The notes beneath the pieces were generated by a model that saw only the letters and a list, made by a program, of their open reading frames with translations, was not told where the DNA came from and ran no database searches. DNA of 64,000 bases from Tetradesmus obliquus. Taxonomy: Eukaryota; Chlorophyta; Chlorophyceae; Sphaeropleales; Scenedesmaceae. The position numbers and the translations under genes are program-made. The stretch is from the NCBI GenBank assembly GCA_030272155.1, contig CP126193.1:5828001-5892000 (forward strand). Reading direction: 5' to 3'. Of this stretch, positions 36,817-47,060 are shown piece by piece; position 1 is the first letter of the stretch; every line of letters starts with the position of its first letter.

Positions 36817-37074
36817 CCAAACCGTCCCCAATGGCCTTGGGGCTTGGGGCTCGAGCTCGGGTCACACTGTTAGTGACTGAAGTGCCACAGGTTACTCTAC
36901 TGTCAGCACCCAGCCAACAGCTGCCCTAAACACGGCTGCAGCCTAACCCACAGTCTTTGATGTGTCGGGCACAGGCTTGTAAGCTGCGTGATTGCGCGGG
37001 CGGTGTGAACGTATCAGCCAACCATGCAGGCCCTGCAAAGCTAACAGGCAGCTACGCTAGCCGCAGGCAGAAGA

Positions 37075-40000
37075 ATGCGTACTCGGATGCATGCTGTCAG
37101 GCTGCTGTTGCTTGCTGCGCTGGTGATTGCGTGCCTGGGGGAGTTCACCGACCCACCGCTTGTGGAAACTCCGCAAACACGGAGCGATCCCGAGGCGCTG
37201 CTGTCAAGCCTAGCAAGCTTATCAACCTCTGGTGTAGCGTATGGCGTAGCTAGCTGGGAGCGCGAGGCAACCAGACATGCCTCAGCTGCACCAGCGTCAC
37301 ATGCAGCAGCCAGCAAGCATGAGCCCGCAGCAGCACAGCGGAGCGAACACGATCAGCAGTATGAGAAGGCTGGACAGCCTCTCCAGCCTCCTCACAAGGC
37401 GCTGTTCCCGCTGGGGACCAGGGACATTGCCACGCTGCTGCTCACCACAATCACACTGTTCATAGCAGCTGGTGGTGGCATCGGCGGGGGTGCTGTCTTC
37501 ATCGTTTGCTATGTGTTTGTGGGAGGTGAGATACACGCAGCTCTGGCAGCGTGTGTGCCTTGCGCAGCCCTGTATGCATGCATGGTGCAGCTTCGTAGCT
37601 GGTCTGTGCTGTCCCAAGACTCCTCAGCCTCCACTCAACTGCGCGCTACTGGGCCGAGACAGATTCCAAGCACCCATCGCGCACCTCAGCGCCACTCCTG
37701 CAAGCCCATTCGCCATCCACGCAGCACCCCCACAGCCTTACTTGCACCCAGCCCATCACCACGCCTTGCCCTGCAACACCCTACCACTGCCTGCCCATCC
37801 CCTGCACTTGCTTGTGCTGCACCTGCTGTCCTGCAGGCTTCACCCCTGCTCAGGCAGTTGCGCTCAGCAACATAACCATCTTGGGAGGTAGCCTGGCCAA
37901 CTTCATCGCCAACAGCAGCAGGCGCCACCCCATGCTAGATAGGCCGCTGATTGACTGGGACTTGATCCTGGTCATGGAGCCAACCACCATGCTAGGGGCA
38001 CTGCTGGGAGGATACCTCAACAAGGTGCGTGATGTTTTGATTCAAAAAAAGCAGCAGCAGCGATGGCAGCAGCAGGGTCGTTTGCAGCAACAGCAGCAAG
38101 GGTGCAAGGGCAGCGGTGTTCCCAGCAGCAGCAGCAGCAGCCACAGCAGCGGCGACCGCAGCGTCCTTCCAAAAAGCAGCGGTGGAGGAACGGCAGCAGC
38201 GTGCATGCATTTCATTCCACCAGACCATCACCGATGCCCAGTGCTGTTGCTGCATCATATAGTGTAAAGCGGCGTACAGTATCATAAGCCTTGGCAGAGT
38301 CTTTGCCAAGGCGCATGATACTGTAGATCGCTTTCTACTATGTGATTCAGCAACAGCAGAGCAGCGTCGACACGCAAACAGGCTTGAATCTGGCCACTGG
38401 CAGGAGACATACAGCAACATGATTTACAGCAGGATTATGTGCCTCGTGGTTTCTGGCTTTTGAAGCAAGCATACTGATGATGTAGATTGTAGCTGTCTGC
38501 TCTGGATATGGCTGCTTACACCGTTGCTGACTGTGCTTGTGCCTGCCTGCACTGTTTCGCATCTGTTCCTGCGCTGCTGCACTGCCGCAGCTGTTCCCTG
38601 TGTGGCTGACCAGCTGCCTGCTGGCAGGTCTGCTGCTGCTGCTCACATACAAGCTGCTGAAGCGAGGCGCCAGCACCTTTGCAGCAGAGACACGCACAAA
38701 GCAGCAGCAGCAGCAGCATGGCGAGCAGCACGAGAAGCATCAGCACTGGAAGCATGGCAAGCAGCGGCACAGCTGGTGGCGCAGCAGGCGTGCTGCTGCT
38801 GCTGCTGCCGGGGACAGTGACAGCAGCGCGCTAGCAGAGCCACTGCTAGACAGCAGCAAGGGAGTAGCAGGAGTAGACATTGTGTTCAGCAGCAATGCAG
38901 TTGATAGGGCTGCAGCGGCGGCAGGCAGAAAGAACAGCGAAGCTGCAGTCAGCGGCAGTCTAAGCATCAGTCAAAGCGGCACGTGGATTGATGCTGGGGT
39001 CCATGCGGGAGACCAGCAGGCACACCAGCAGCAGCAGCAGCAGAACTGTGAGGCTGCTGCTGGTGCTTGTTCAGTGCCAGAGGCAGCAGTGCTGCCAGTG
39101 CCTGCTGGGCTGCGGCCCCTCAACATTGGATCTCAAGACCAGCAGCAACAGCAACAGCAGCAGCAGCAGCGGGGGACGCCCCTCCATCCATGGCGGGCAA
39201 GCTCGGCCCCTGGCAGTGGCTTGCTGTGCAGCCCAGGTGCACAGCAGCAGCAGCAGCAGCAGTACCAGCTGGCGCTGCCGATGTCTTCGAGTGTGCCTGG
39301 GTCATACACTTCATCAGACAGCAGCCAGATCATGCTGCTGCTGCCGCATTACGCACCCTGGCAGCAGCAGCAGCAGCAGCAGGCACAGGCTGCATATGAC
39401 AACGGCACCAGCAGCAGCAGCAGCAGCTTGTGCTGCTGCCTGTGGCGCTGCTGCAGCTGCTTTGACGCAGCGAGGTTGCAGCTGTCAACTGTGCTGGTGT
39501 ATGAGCGGCAGCAGCTGCCGTGGCAGCCGCTAGTGGTGCTGCTATTCCTATCCTGCTGGGTGGTAGTGAGCGACATGTCAAAGGCTGCTCTGGTGTGTGG
39601 GTCACTGCAGTACTGGCTAGTGGTGCTGTCTGTTGCGCCGCCTGCAGCGATTGTGGTGCTGCTGGTGCGGCAGTGGCTGCTGGCGAAGACAGCGGTAAAG
39701 GAGGCAGCAGCAGCGACGGCCGCAGAGGATGCTGCAATCGCTGCAGCAGCAGCATATCCCAATTGTTACAGCGAGGCGCCTGCAGGGGAGCAGCAATGTC
39801 CACAGTATGAGGCAGTGTCCCCGCCACCAATGCATGCAGCAAGGTCAGCAGCAGCAGCTGCAGGGAGTCAAGCTGCAGCAGCAGCAGCAGCAGGCAACGG
39901 CAGCAGCAGCAGCGTGGCGTTCGGTGGTATCCACTGGACGCCGCGCAACAGCCTGCTGTACCCGGCGCTGTGCAGCACTGCTGGCGTGGTGGCAGGCCTG

Positions 40001-41463
40001 TTTGGCGTGGTGAGTGTGCACGCAGATCTGCAGTATGCGATCGATGCTGTATACATCACAGCAGCAGTAGCAGGCGTAGTGAGCAGCCCATTGGTGTGGG
40101 AAGTAGCCTGCTGATGAAATGCGTATGCTGCATGCTTGAGGGCATTGGGTGTGCAGCAAGGGCAGCGTGTTGACTTGAGTTCCTGCAAAGGTTTGCGGCA
40201 AGGTGAGGTGGCTGGCTGTTCCCTCAGCTCAATCGACTCACTTGCTGCCCATGCTGCGTGCTGTGCGTTGATCGTTTGCTGCATAGGGACGGCGACATCG
40301 TGAAGGGCCCGCTGATTTTGGAGCTTATTGACTGCTCTCCAAACACACTGCAAACAGCTGCTGGACCAGATCATAACTGCTGTGTGTCATGCTTTGCTTG
40401 TGTATATAACCCTGCAGGGTGGCGGCATCGTGAATGGCCCGCTGATGCTGCAGCTGACTGACTGCTCTCTTAGGCAGTCTATCAACGTGCCGCGTGCGTG
40501 CTGTGTGTCGACTGCTGCTGCTGTTGCTGCTGCTGCAGGGTGGCGGCATCGTGAAGGGCCCGCTGATGTTGGAGCTGGTTCACTGCTTCCCGAACACACT
40601 GCAAGCAGCTGCTGGACAGCTCACAACTGCGCTGTGTCATGCTTTGCTTGTTTATTATAACCCTGCAGGGTGGCGGCATCGTGAAGGGCCCCCTGATGTT
40701 GGAGCTGGGCGTGTGTCCAGAGGTGGCTGCAGCCACCAGCGCCACCATGATCGCCTTCACAGCAGGCTCGGTGAGTGCGCAAGAGATGTGCATGCTGCTG
40801 CTGCTGCTGCTGCTGCTGCCAGCTAGTATGTTGGCTGCCAGGCTGTGCAAATGCTCAGCAGGCCGGCTTGCACGGAGGTGCACCATACAGCGCACATGTC
40901 ACTCACTGTGTGCAGCAGCTGCCAGGCTGTTTGTGTCATGTGCCGCAAGGGAGGACGCTTGATGCTGGCAGCAGAGGTTCGGGCGTATACAGTGTGAGTT
41001 AAACGCTGAAGGCACAGCTGCGCGGCTGCTGGCCCTTCAGACACCGCCTTGCATTGCACTTTGAAATGCTTTTGCTCGACACGAGATGTAACAAGCATCC
41101 TTATGCCTACTCCCTAACACCGCCGCTCACACCAGCGCTGACACCACTGCTGTGCCCTGCCTGTCTCTGCTGCTCTTCCTGTACCTGCAGGCTGCCGTTG
41201 TGTATGTAAACTTTGGAGGCGTAGTGCATGACTACGCGCTGGCGCTGCTGGCCGTCGGCTTTGTTATAACGTTACTTGGTCAACTCGTAACGATCCGGCT
41301 GGTCAAAGCGCTCGGCAGGCGCAGCGTGATCATCTTCATGATGGGTGGTCTGATGGTGCTGGCCAGTGGTGCTGCAGGGTACCAATCTGTGGTGTCTGTT
41401 GCTGCTGCGCTGCATGACCCTAGGGGGATGTGGGCTTGGGGCTCCGTCTGCAAGCACCACTGA
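37075..41463 (+). CDS. TauE/SafE-family anion exporter (plant-type sulfite exporter-like), 5 exons
   Basis: Exons 37075-37525, 37837-38024, 38591-40009, 40669-40770 and 41191-41463 join in phase to about 810 residues. The N-terminus is a likely signal sequence (AVRLLLLAALVIACLG). The first transporter half contains LFIAAGGGIGGGAVFIVCYVF, SNITILGGSLANFI, RRHPMLDRPLIDWDL and MLGALLGGYLNK. The second half contains GVVAGLFGVGGGIVKGPLML, ELGVCPEVAAATSATMIAFT and YVNFGGVVHDYALALL. These are the paired GGG(x)GGG and GGGIVKGP motifs of plant and algal TauE/SafE proteins, which have about 450-500 residues. The extra length is a Gln/Ser/Ala-rich cytosolic loop of about 370 residues between the halves (about 235-600). 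The likely substrate is sulfite or another organosulfur anion by family, not shown here. Two intron or exon edges are repeated in tandem (separate entries). The model's last exon ends at TGA after CKHH. Confidence 0.92.
38275..38325. repeat. 20-bp hairpin in intron 2 of the TauE/SafE gene
   Basis: TACAGTATCAT pairs with ATGATACTGTA and GCCTTGGCA with TGCCAAGGC, separated by one AA/GC internal loop, with a seven-base terminal loop. It is a very stable 51-base stem-loop in the sense strand of the transcript. Confidence 0.85.
40283..40730 (+). repeat. Four tandem copies of TauE/SafE exon 4's 5' edge
   Basis: Copies start near 40289, 40419, 40541 and the functional 40669. They encode G(D/G)IV(K/N)GPL(I/M)L(E/Q)L and then diverge. 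The last three have an AG acceptor directly before GGTGGCGGCATCGTGAA; the first has lost it. The functional copy is the only one that continues into GVCPEVAAATSATM. Confidence 0.93.
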
Positions 41464-41593
41464 ACCGTGAGGTGACACCATGGGACTGTCCTGCTGTGGC
41501 TTTTGTACGCTTGTGTTGCTGCTGCGCTGCATGACCCTCGCGGGATGTGGGCTTGGGGCTCCGTCTACAAGCACCACTGAATCGTGAGGTGAC
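41394..41593 (+). repeat. Tandem duplicate of the 3' end of the TauE/SafE last exon
   Basis: About 83 bases from GTTGCTGCTGCGCTGCATGACC through the stop codon and GTGAGGTGAC occur at 41396-41476 and again at about 41514-41593 with a few differences. Period about 118 bases. The duplicate lies in the 3' UTR. Confidence 0.92.
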
Positions 41594-43537
41594 AATGCCA
41601 TGATATGATCAGCTGTGAGGTGGCAATGCCATAAAATGATCAGCTGTGGCCTGCCATGCTTTGGGCAACACTTCGCCAGTGCTGGGTATTGCTCTGTGTT
41701 TAGGTGCTGTGCTGTGATAGCAGGGATGTTGTTTGGAAGGTCAGGGTTTGCTGTAAGACGTTAGACAGGCACGGTGTGTGGTCTGTGCAGCGGGTGTGCA
41801 TGCGCTTTGGTGTTGTGCAGAGCTTGCAGAGCTAGTGCAGTGCAGCGTCAGAAGCGCCCTCATGTCAGCTGGTGCCGAGCATGTTGTGGCAGTGCTGTTC
41901 GAAGTTTCAACTTGAAACATAGTTGCAGTTGAAACACCGGTTGTAGTCTTGCTTACGCATGCTGAGTTGTAGGTGCATGCTTGTTGAGCTCTGCAGCAAA
42001 ACCCTGACAGCGTATTTTTGCTCTCGGAGTGGCGTCGTTTGCTAAGCGGCCAGTGACTGGGTTTGATCATCAACTGGTGCTTCACGCCCTAGGCCGGTGA
42101 GACTCTCTGTATGACAATCTGCTCCATCCGACAAATGCAGAGCCGTGCACCGGCCTGCAGCTGCATGTATCACTAGCTGTAGTTACATCTTATTCTTTTG
42201 TGAACAGCGCAGTGCATCCGCTTCCTGCCTGCTGTCTGGCGGTCGTCTGCGTGTGTTGACATACGCTTGCCTCATGCCTTGCCCTGATATCACTGGCAGC
42301 AGCTGTAGATGCCCGCTGCCTGGAGTGACGGGCGAGGTGACACTGTGCGTGGTTCTGCAGGACTGTGCTGCTGGGACAATTGCCCTACAAACAGCAATTT
42401 CGCTGTGCTTGAGCTTGCAGTTGTGCTTGTGTGACATTATGCACAGGCCAGTTTGCGGGCTGTCACAGCCATGCGACTATGGTGCGCTGTTTGAGGCAGC
42501 TGCTGGCACTGCTGTGTGCCAGCTTTGTGTGCGGCTTGCTGCAAGCTTGTCTTTTAGCGTGGCTTTGCAATGGCTGCTGATCCAGCTGCGCTCATGCCAG
42601 AGGACAGATTAATTCATGTGTTGTGCTGGCGTGACAGACACTTGGAGAGCTTGTCCTTCAAAAGTTTGCAGCCTACTGCCAGCTGGCAACGGCCAGAGGC
42701 AGCTGCCTCTGCAGAGGCAGAGTGGGCTTGCATGACTCTGATAAGGATGATGTAGGGACAGACAAGCGCTGCACTGTTTGTTTAGTTGAGCTTGTAGCCG
42801 CTGTGCTTCTCATTTGTTGCTTGTGGCAACTGCTGTCTAGGTTGAGCATCTACTGTGCATGCCAAACCCACCAGTTGCCACAGAGGTGTTACAGTTGTTT
42901 CAAGTTGTTGCTTCACCTAATTTATCACCTTTACCTGCAGTTCTGCAGCATGCACAATCCTGTACCATACACAGTGCTTTTAGACCCGACTTGTGGCTGA
43001 ATGCGGGGTGTTGTAGGCAGCGATTGTATGCCATGATGAATTTTGCGATCATGCTGGGCAGCTAGCGCCTATACGCGCCTATAACAGCAGCTGCTAGCAC
43101 TGCGCAGCAGTGTCCGCATCTTCTGGTATTCATGCACTGGTCTTCATGCCAGTGTGATTTCTCTTTGCTGGAGACTTAACAGCTTATGAGGAGCAGCTGC
43201 ATGTTCATCTCTGCATACAGCATGCGGTTTGAGCTGCCGTGTATGTTCCTTACCCTCTATGCTTGTTGCCTTTGCTTGACGCAGCTTGTCGGGTGTGGTT
43301 CGTCGACCCTGCTACTGTAACAGGGAAAAGTGAGCGCTGTGTGCCTGCAATTCCCTACACTGCAGTAGAGGTGCCCCAGGGGATCAGACCCCGTCGCAGC
43401 TCTCGTCCAATGATTACATATGGTAACTTGTCACGCATGCACGAGACACCTCGCTTGCTTTGAAGATCGAGAGGACCTTGCGGGCGACTTTAATTCCTTA
43501 CTTCGAAACCAGGTATCATTCGCAGGTGAACGGCAGT
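41464..43537. other. Intergenic region between TauE/SafE and DUF421 genes
   Basis: No supported gene. Its right end (from about 43,080) is similar to the sequence upstream of the second DUF421 gene (from about 46,180), so the tandem duplication includes several hundred bases of 5' flank. Confidence 0.5.
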
Positions 43538-44377
43538 ATGGCCACGGCGGCATGGCGCGCGAACGAGCTCAGCCCCGACTTGTGGCAGTCTTTATTCTAC
43601 ACTAAGTTCACCACCGTGCGCACAGCAGTCTTAACACCCATCATCGTGGTCTTCATGTTCGTGGTGGGCGCCCAGCACTTGCACTGGTCGGCTCTGCCCC
43701 AGTATAGTCATAGCTGCCGGCAGCAGCACTGCTGCTGCTGTTGGCTCAAGAACAACCCATAAGCTTGCACATCGCTTTCTTGAACGCCTCAAGCACTGCC
43801 TTGCTTTGCGTATAACAGTTTGAGCTGTGTCGATGTTAACAGAATGAGCTATGTCGGTGTTAGCGCTTGACGTGATGTACTGCCAGTGGGGCCAAGCCGC
43901 TTGGCTTCGCCAGTTTACTGTGCACGGCTGTGAAATGCGAGGGGTGCGCTACATCAGCTTGCGGCTGATTTATCCATTACCCAGCTGCTGTGCACGCCTG
44001 TTCAAGCATTGTGCTGTGGTATGCTGCTGGTGCTGTGCAGTTGCTGCGTGTTGGAGGCAGCTGGACCCTCACATAGACCACGCTCCTCAACAGGTGATCA
44101 CTCATGAGCAGGGCAGGCAGCAAGGACACATCAGGCAGGCTCATGCGTAAGCGGCAGGCAGCAGGTGGACTCCACCTATCGGACAGCAGGCAGGCAAGCA
44201 ATTGCAGCTGCACATGGATACACCATACCCCAAAACAGGGACGGACAGCAGGCAGGCAGCATGCATACTTTAAGCAGCGCCAGCGGCAGCGGCAGCGGCA
44301 GCTGGGCAAGGGCAAGTTGTGGTAGTGTGCTGTTGGAACCTACGGCAATTTCCGTTTGAGCAGCTGTAGTTGTGTCC

Positions 44378-44432
44378 TGGGATTCCCACTCCTCGTTGAG
44401 TGGAGCATGTAATGTAATGCAATGTAATGTAG
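44378..44432 (+). mobile_element. Hairpin plus (ATGTA)-like tail, candidate LINE/SINE 3' end, copy 2
   Basis: Same TCCCACTCCTCGTTGAGTGG block and GAGCATG followed by TAATG/CAATG repeats as at 5303-5350, in the second intron of DUF421 copy A. Flanks are unrelated to the first copy. Confidence 0.4.
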
Positions 44433-45164
44433 TTTCACACCCTGTGCATCTGTCCACCACGCGCGGAGCCTCAGTGCTTCTTGCCGCCTTGCGCTTGCCA
44501 CTGCAGGACTTTCTCGGTGGCGATGGGCTCACTGGTGGGCAGTGCCGCGCTGCGGCCCACCACCCCGATCACAGCAAGTGTGATTGGCGCCGGCATCATC
44601 ATGGGCGCTGCTCTGCTGGTGGATGTGGCATACGTGTATAAGCTGTTGCCAGCAAGCTGGGTGCACCCTGGGCCAGTGCTGGTGTATGTGGATGGTGAGG
44701 AAGCAGCTGCTGCCAAAAACAAACAAATTTAAACTGCTCAGCAGCGCCCGGCGCGAGGACGTCACACAGTCACACACGTGTGCAGTGCGTGTGTGTTATC
44801 ACAGTCGAGGGCTGTGGCAGCTTGTGTCATGAGTCTGCTACGAGGATATCCGTGCACTGGTGCACTCTTGCGTGCCAGCACCAGCGGCGCGTTGCCAAGC
44901 AACTGTTTGATATGTCCAGCACTTGTCGCACCGACTTGCGCTGCGGAGGCGCAGCCATTGCTGCTGGTGCTGGCATGCAAGATGCTGCACTTGCAGCACC
45001 TGTGCTTCATGGTGCTCGCTACTCTGACATTCAATCTTTATGTTGCCCCTGCTGCAGGGGTCATGCAGCAGCACCAGCTGCACCGCTGCCTGCTGACACC
45101 CGACAAGGTGGCCAGTGAGGTGCGCAGCAGGGGCTACTCCAGCCTGGCCAAGGTGTATGCAGTG

Positions 45165-45323
45165 GTGCTGGAGCCCAGTGGGAGCTTCTCAGTGATCTCA
45201 CAGGGTGAGGCGGGTGGGAAGACGGGTGGGAAGATAGGTGTGAAGATAGGTGTGAAGATAGGTATGGAAATGGGTGCAAACAACTGGTGGAGCCCAGTGG
45301 GAGCTTCTCAGTGATCTCACAGG
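45165..45323 (+). repeat. Tandem copy of DUF421-A exon 4's 3' edge
   Basis: The functional edge (45165-45204) encodes LEPSGSFSVISQ and is followed by gtgagg. The intron copy at 45284-45323 is almost identical and has the same donor. Period about 119 bases. GTGAAGATAGGT-type short repeats lie between them. Confidence 0.93.
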
Positions 45324-45480
45324 GTGAGGAGGGTGTGGAGGGTACAGGTGTATATGTTAAGGGAAGAAGAAGAGTGAATGCATACAAGTGTGTGTACAGG
45401 GACACGTCAGATGCAGCTGGCACAGGCGCACTGCCTGTTGGTGCCTCCGTCTAGCTTGGCTGCTGCTGCAGGCTCACACG

Positions 45481-45561
<81 letters not shown>

Positions 45562-45563
45562 AG
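45481..45563. repeat. (CTG)n array ending at the 3' splice site of DUF421-A exon 5
   Basis: About 27 uninterrupted CTG units end in ctgcag directly before the exon at 45564, so the array takes the place of the polypyrimidine tract. Confidence 0.92.
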
Positions 45564-45808
45564 ATGCTGCACGTGATGGGCTGGAGCTGCTGCACGATGT
45601 GCGGGCCTTCAGCGATCACATGCGCTTAGACGCTCAGCGTCACGTCAGGCTGAGGCTACAGCAGCAGGGCGCATTGGCGCTGCAGCAGCAGCTCGTCCGC
45701 TTCCTGTTCACAACAGTCCAGCAGGATGGAGCGAGGAGCAGCACAACAAGCCGTTTGGCCCAGATGGCCGCACAGTTAACACCACTAACACAAATCCATG
45801 CAGTCTGA

Positions 45809-46539
45809 GGAGGTTGTGCACTGTGAACTCAATTCTTGGCCCAAGAGCCCGGGCTGCTTGTTGCTGCACACTCTGCTGATGATGTGTGCTGCTCTGATGG
45901 CTGGCTGGATCGCTGGCAACATGCTAATTGGCCATCATGGTGGCTGGTCTGGGTTGTGATGCATAGATGCGGCAGCTGTTTGCCTGCTCATGAGCCTTGA
46001 GGATTCAAACTTGGAACTGCGCTAAGCCGCCAGCTCAGCTTGTGACTTTTGAATGCTGGATTGCATTTATGCATGCTTTTAGCCTGTCATGCGGTAGAAT
46101 GTAGGTGTTATAGACAGCTAACTTATCATGTTTTACATATATATGAGTATCGTCGTATTGTATTGACTGCCACAATCAGGCTGGGCAGCTGCCGCTTAGC
46201 ACTGCGCAGCGGTGTTTGGATGTTCTGGTGTCCATGCGCTGATCGACATGCCCGTGTGTCCTTCTGTAGTTGGAGTAGACAGCATGAGACGCAACTGCAT
46301 GCCGATCTTTGCAATGAAGCATGAGTTTGGAGCTGCCTTGTATGTTACCTATTTACTGTGCTTGACGAAGCTTGTGGGGTGTGCTTCGTCATCCCTGCTT
46401 GAGTCCAATGATCATCGTGGCAACATGCCACGCCTGCACGAAAGACCAACCGCGTTCTTCTCAAAATCGGCTATTAAATTGATCAGCTGCTTATCACGAA
46501 TCATATTTCGGTTTAGACGCATGCGCAGCGAGCAGCAGC
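45809..46539. other. Intergenic region between DUF421 copies
   Basis: The right part (about 46,180-46,450) is a diverged copy of the flank upstream of copy A. No gene seen. Confidence 0.5.
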
Positions 46540-46993
46540 ATGGCCACGACAGCATGGCGCGAGAACCAGCTCAGTCCCGACCTGTGGCAGGCAATGTTCT
46601 ACACCAAGTACACCACAGTACGCACAGCAGTCATAACACCCATCCTTGTGGTCTTCATGTTCGTGGTGGGTGCCCAAGCACTTGCGCTGCTCGAGTCAGA
46701 GCCAATGACACCAGCAGTAGCTGCGGCGCTATGGCGCTGCTGCTGCCACACTAAAGATCAGCATGCAGTTTGAGTACAGTAATTTCATAGTGAAAACACT
46801 TTGGTTACAGCTGCTGGTGTTCGATTGCAGGCACGGCAATATCGTACTACGCACCGCTTGCCATGCACCACTGCCATTGGTGCCAAGCAACCCATCTTGT
46901 GCACTGCACATATGCAGCTTGCACTTATGAGCGTGCTGGCCGAGCGGGCGTGTGTGCTGGCCCACAGCTGTACGCGCATGTCAACCAAGAGTG

Positions 46994-47060
<67 letters not shown>

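Larger units (their letters stand above)
32953..37074. other. 4.1 kb intergenic region; no supported gene
   Basis: Open frames are short and without domains. The region contains a 21-base minisatellite (33829-33932), a perfect hairpin (33652-33681) and a 28-base perfect inverted repeat with a 196-base centre (36565-36816), listed separately. Confidence 0.5.
43538..45808 (+). pseudogene. DUF421 (YetF-like) membrane protein, copy A, with in-frame stop in exon 2
   Basis: Five exons mirror the neighbouring copy B exactly in length except the last: 43538-43663, 44041-44093, 44507-44694, 45058-45204 and 45564-45808. Intact, it would give about 252 residues. Exon 1 carries the N-terminal helix (TAVLTPIIVVFMFV); exon 3 has SVAMGSLVGSAALRP and a second helix, then KLLPASWVHPGPVLVYVDG; exon 4 has LTPDKVASEVRSRG and AVVLEPSGSFSVIS, all typical of the DUF421/YetF family. 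In exon 2 the conserved LRxxGxRTLTQ block reads LLRVGGSWTLT followed by TAG (44074-44076) where copy B has CAG. The family Arg is also lost. This suggests a decaying duplicate, unless another exon 2 exists that I missed. No alternative keeps phase. Confidence 0.6.

Noticed and set aside
44074-44076. TAG read as glutamine (alternative nuclear code, as in some ulvophyte algae)
   Set aside because: The ZNF706-like gene ends with TAG at the family's normal C-terminus and other exons avoid internal TAG, so a single nonsense change is simpler.
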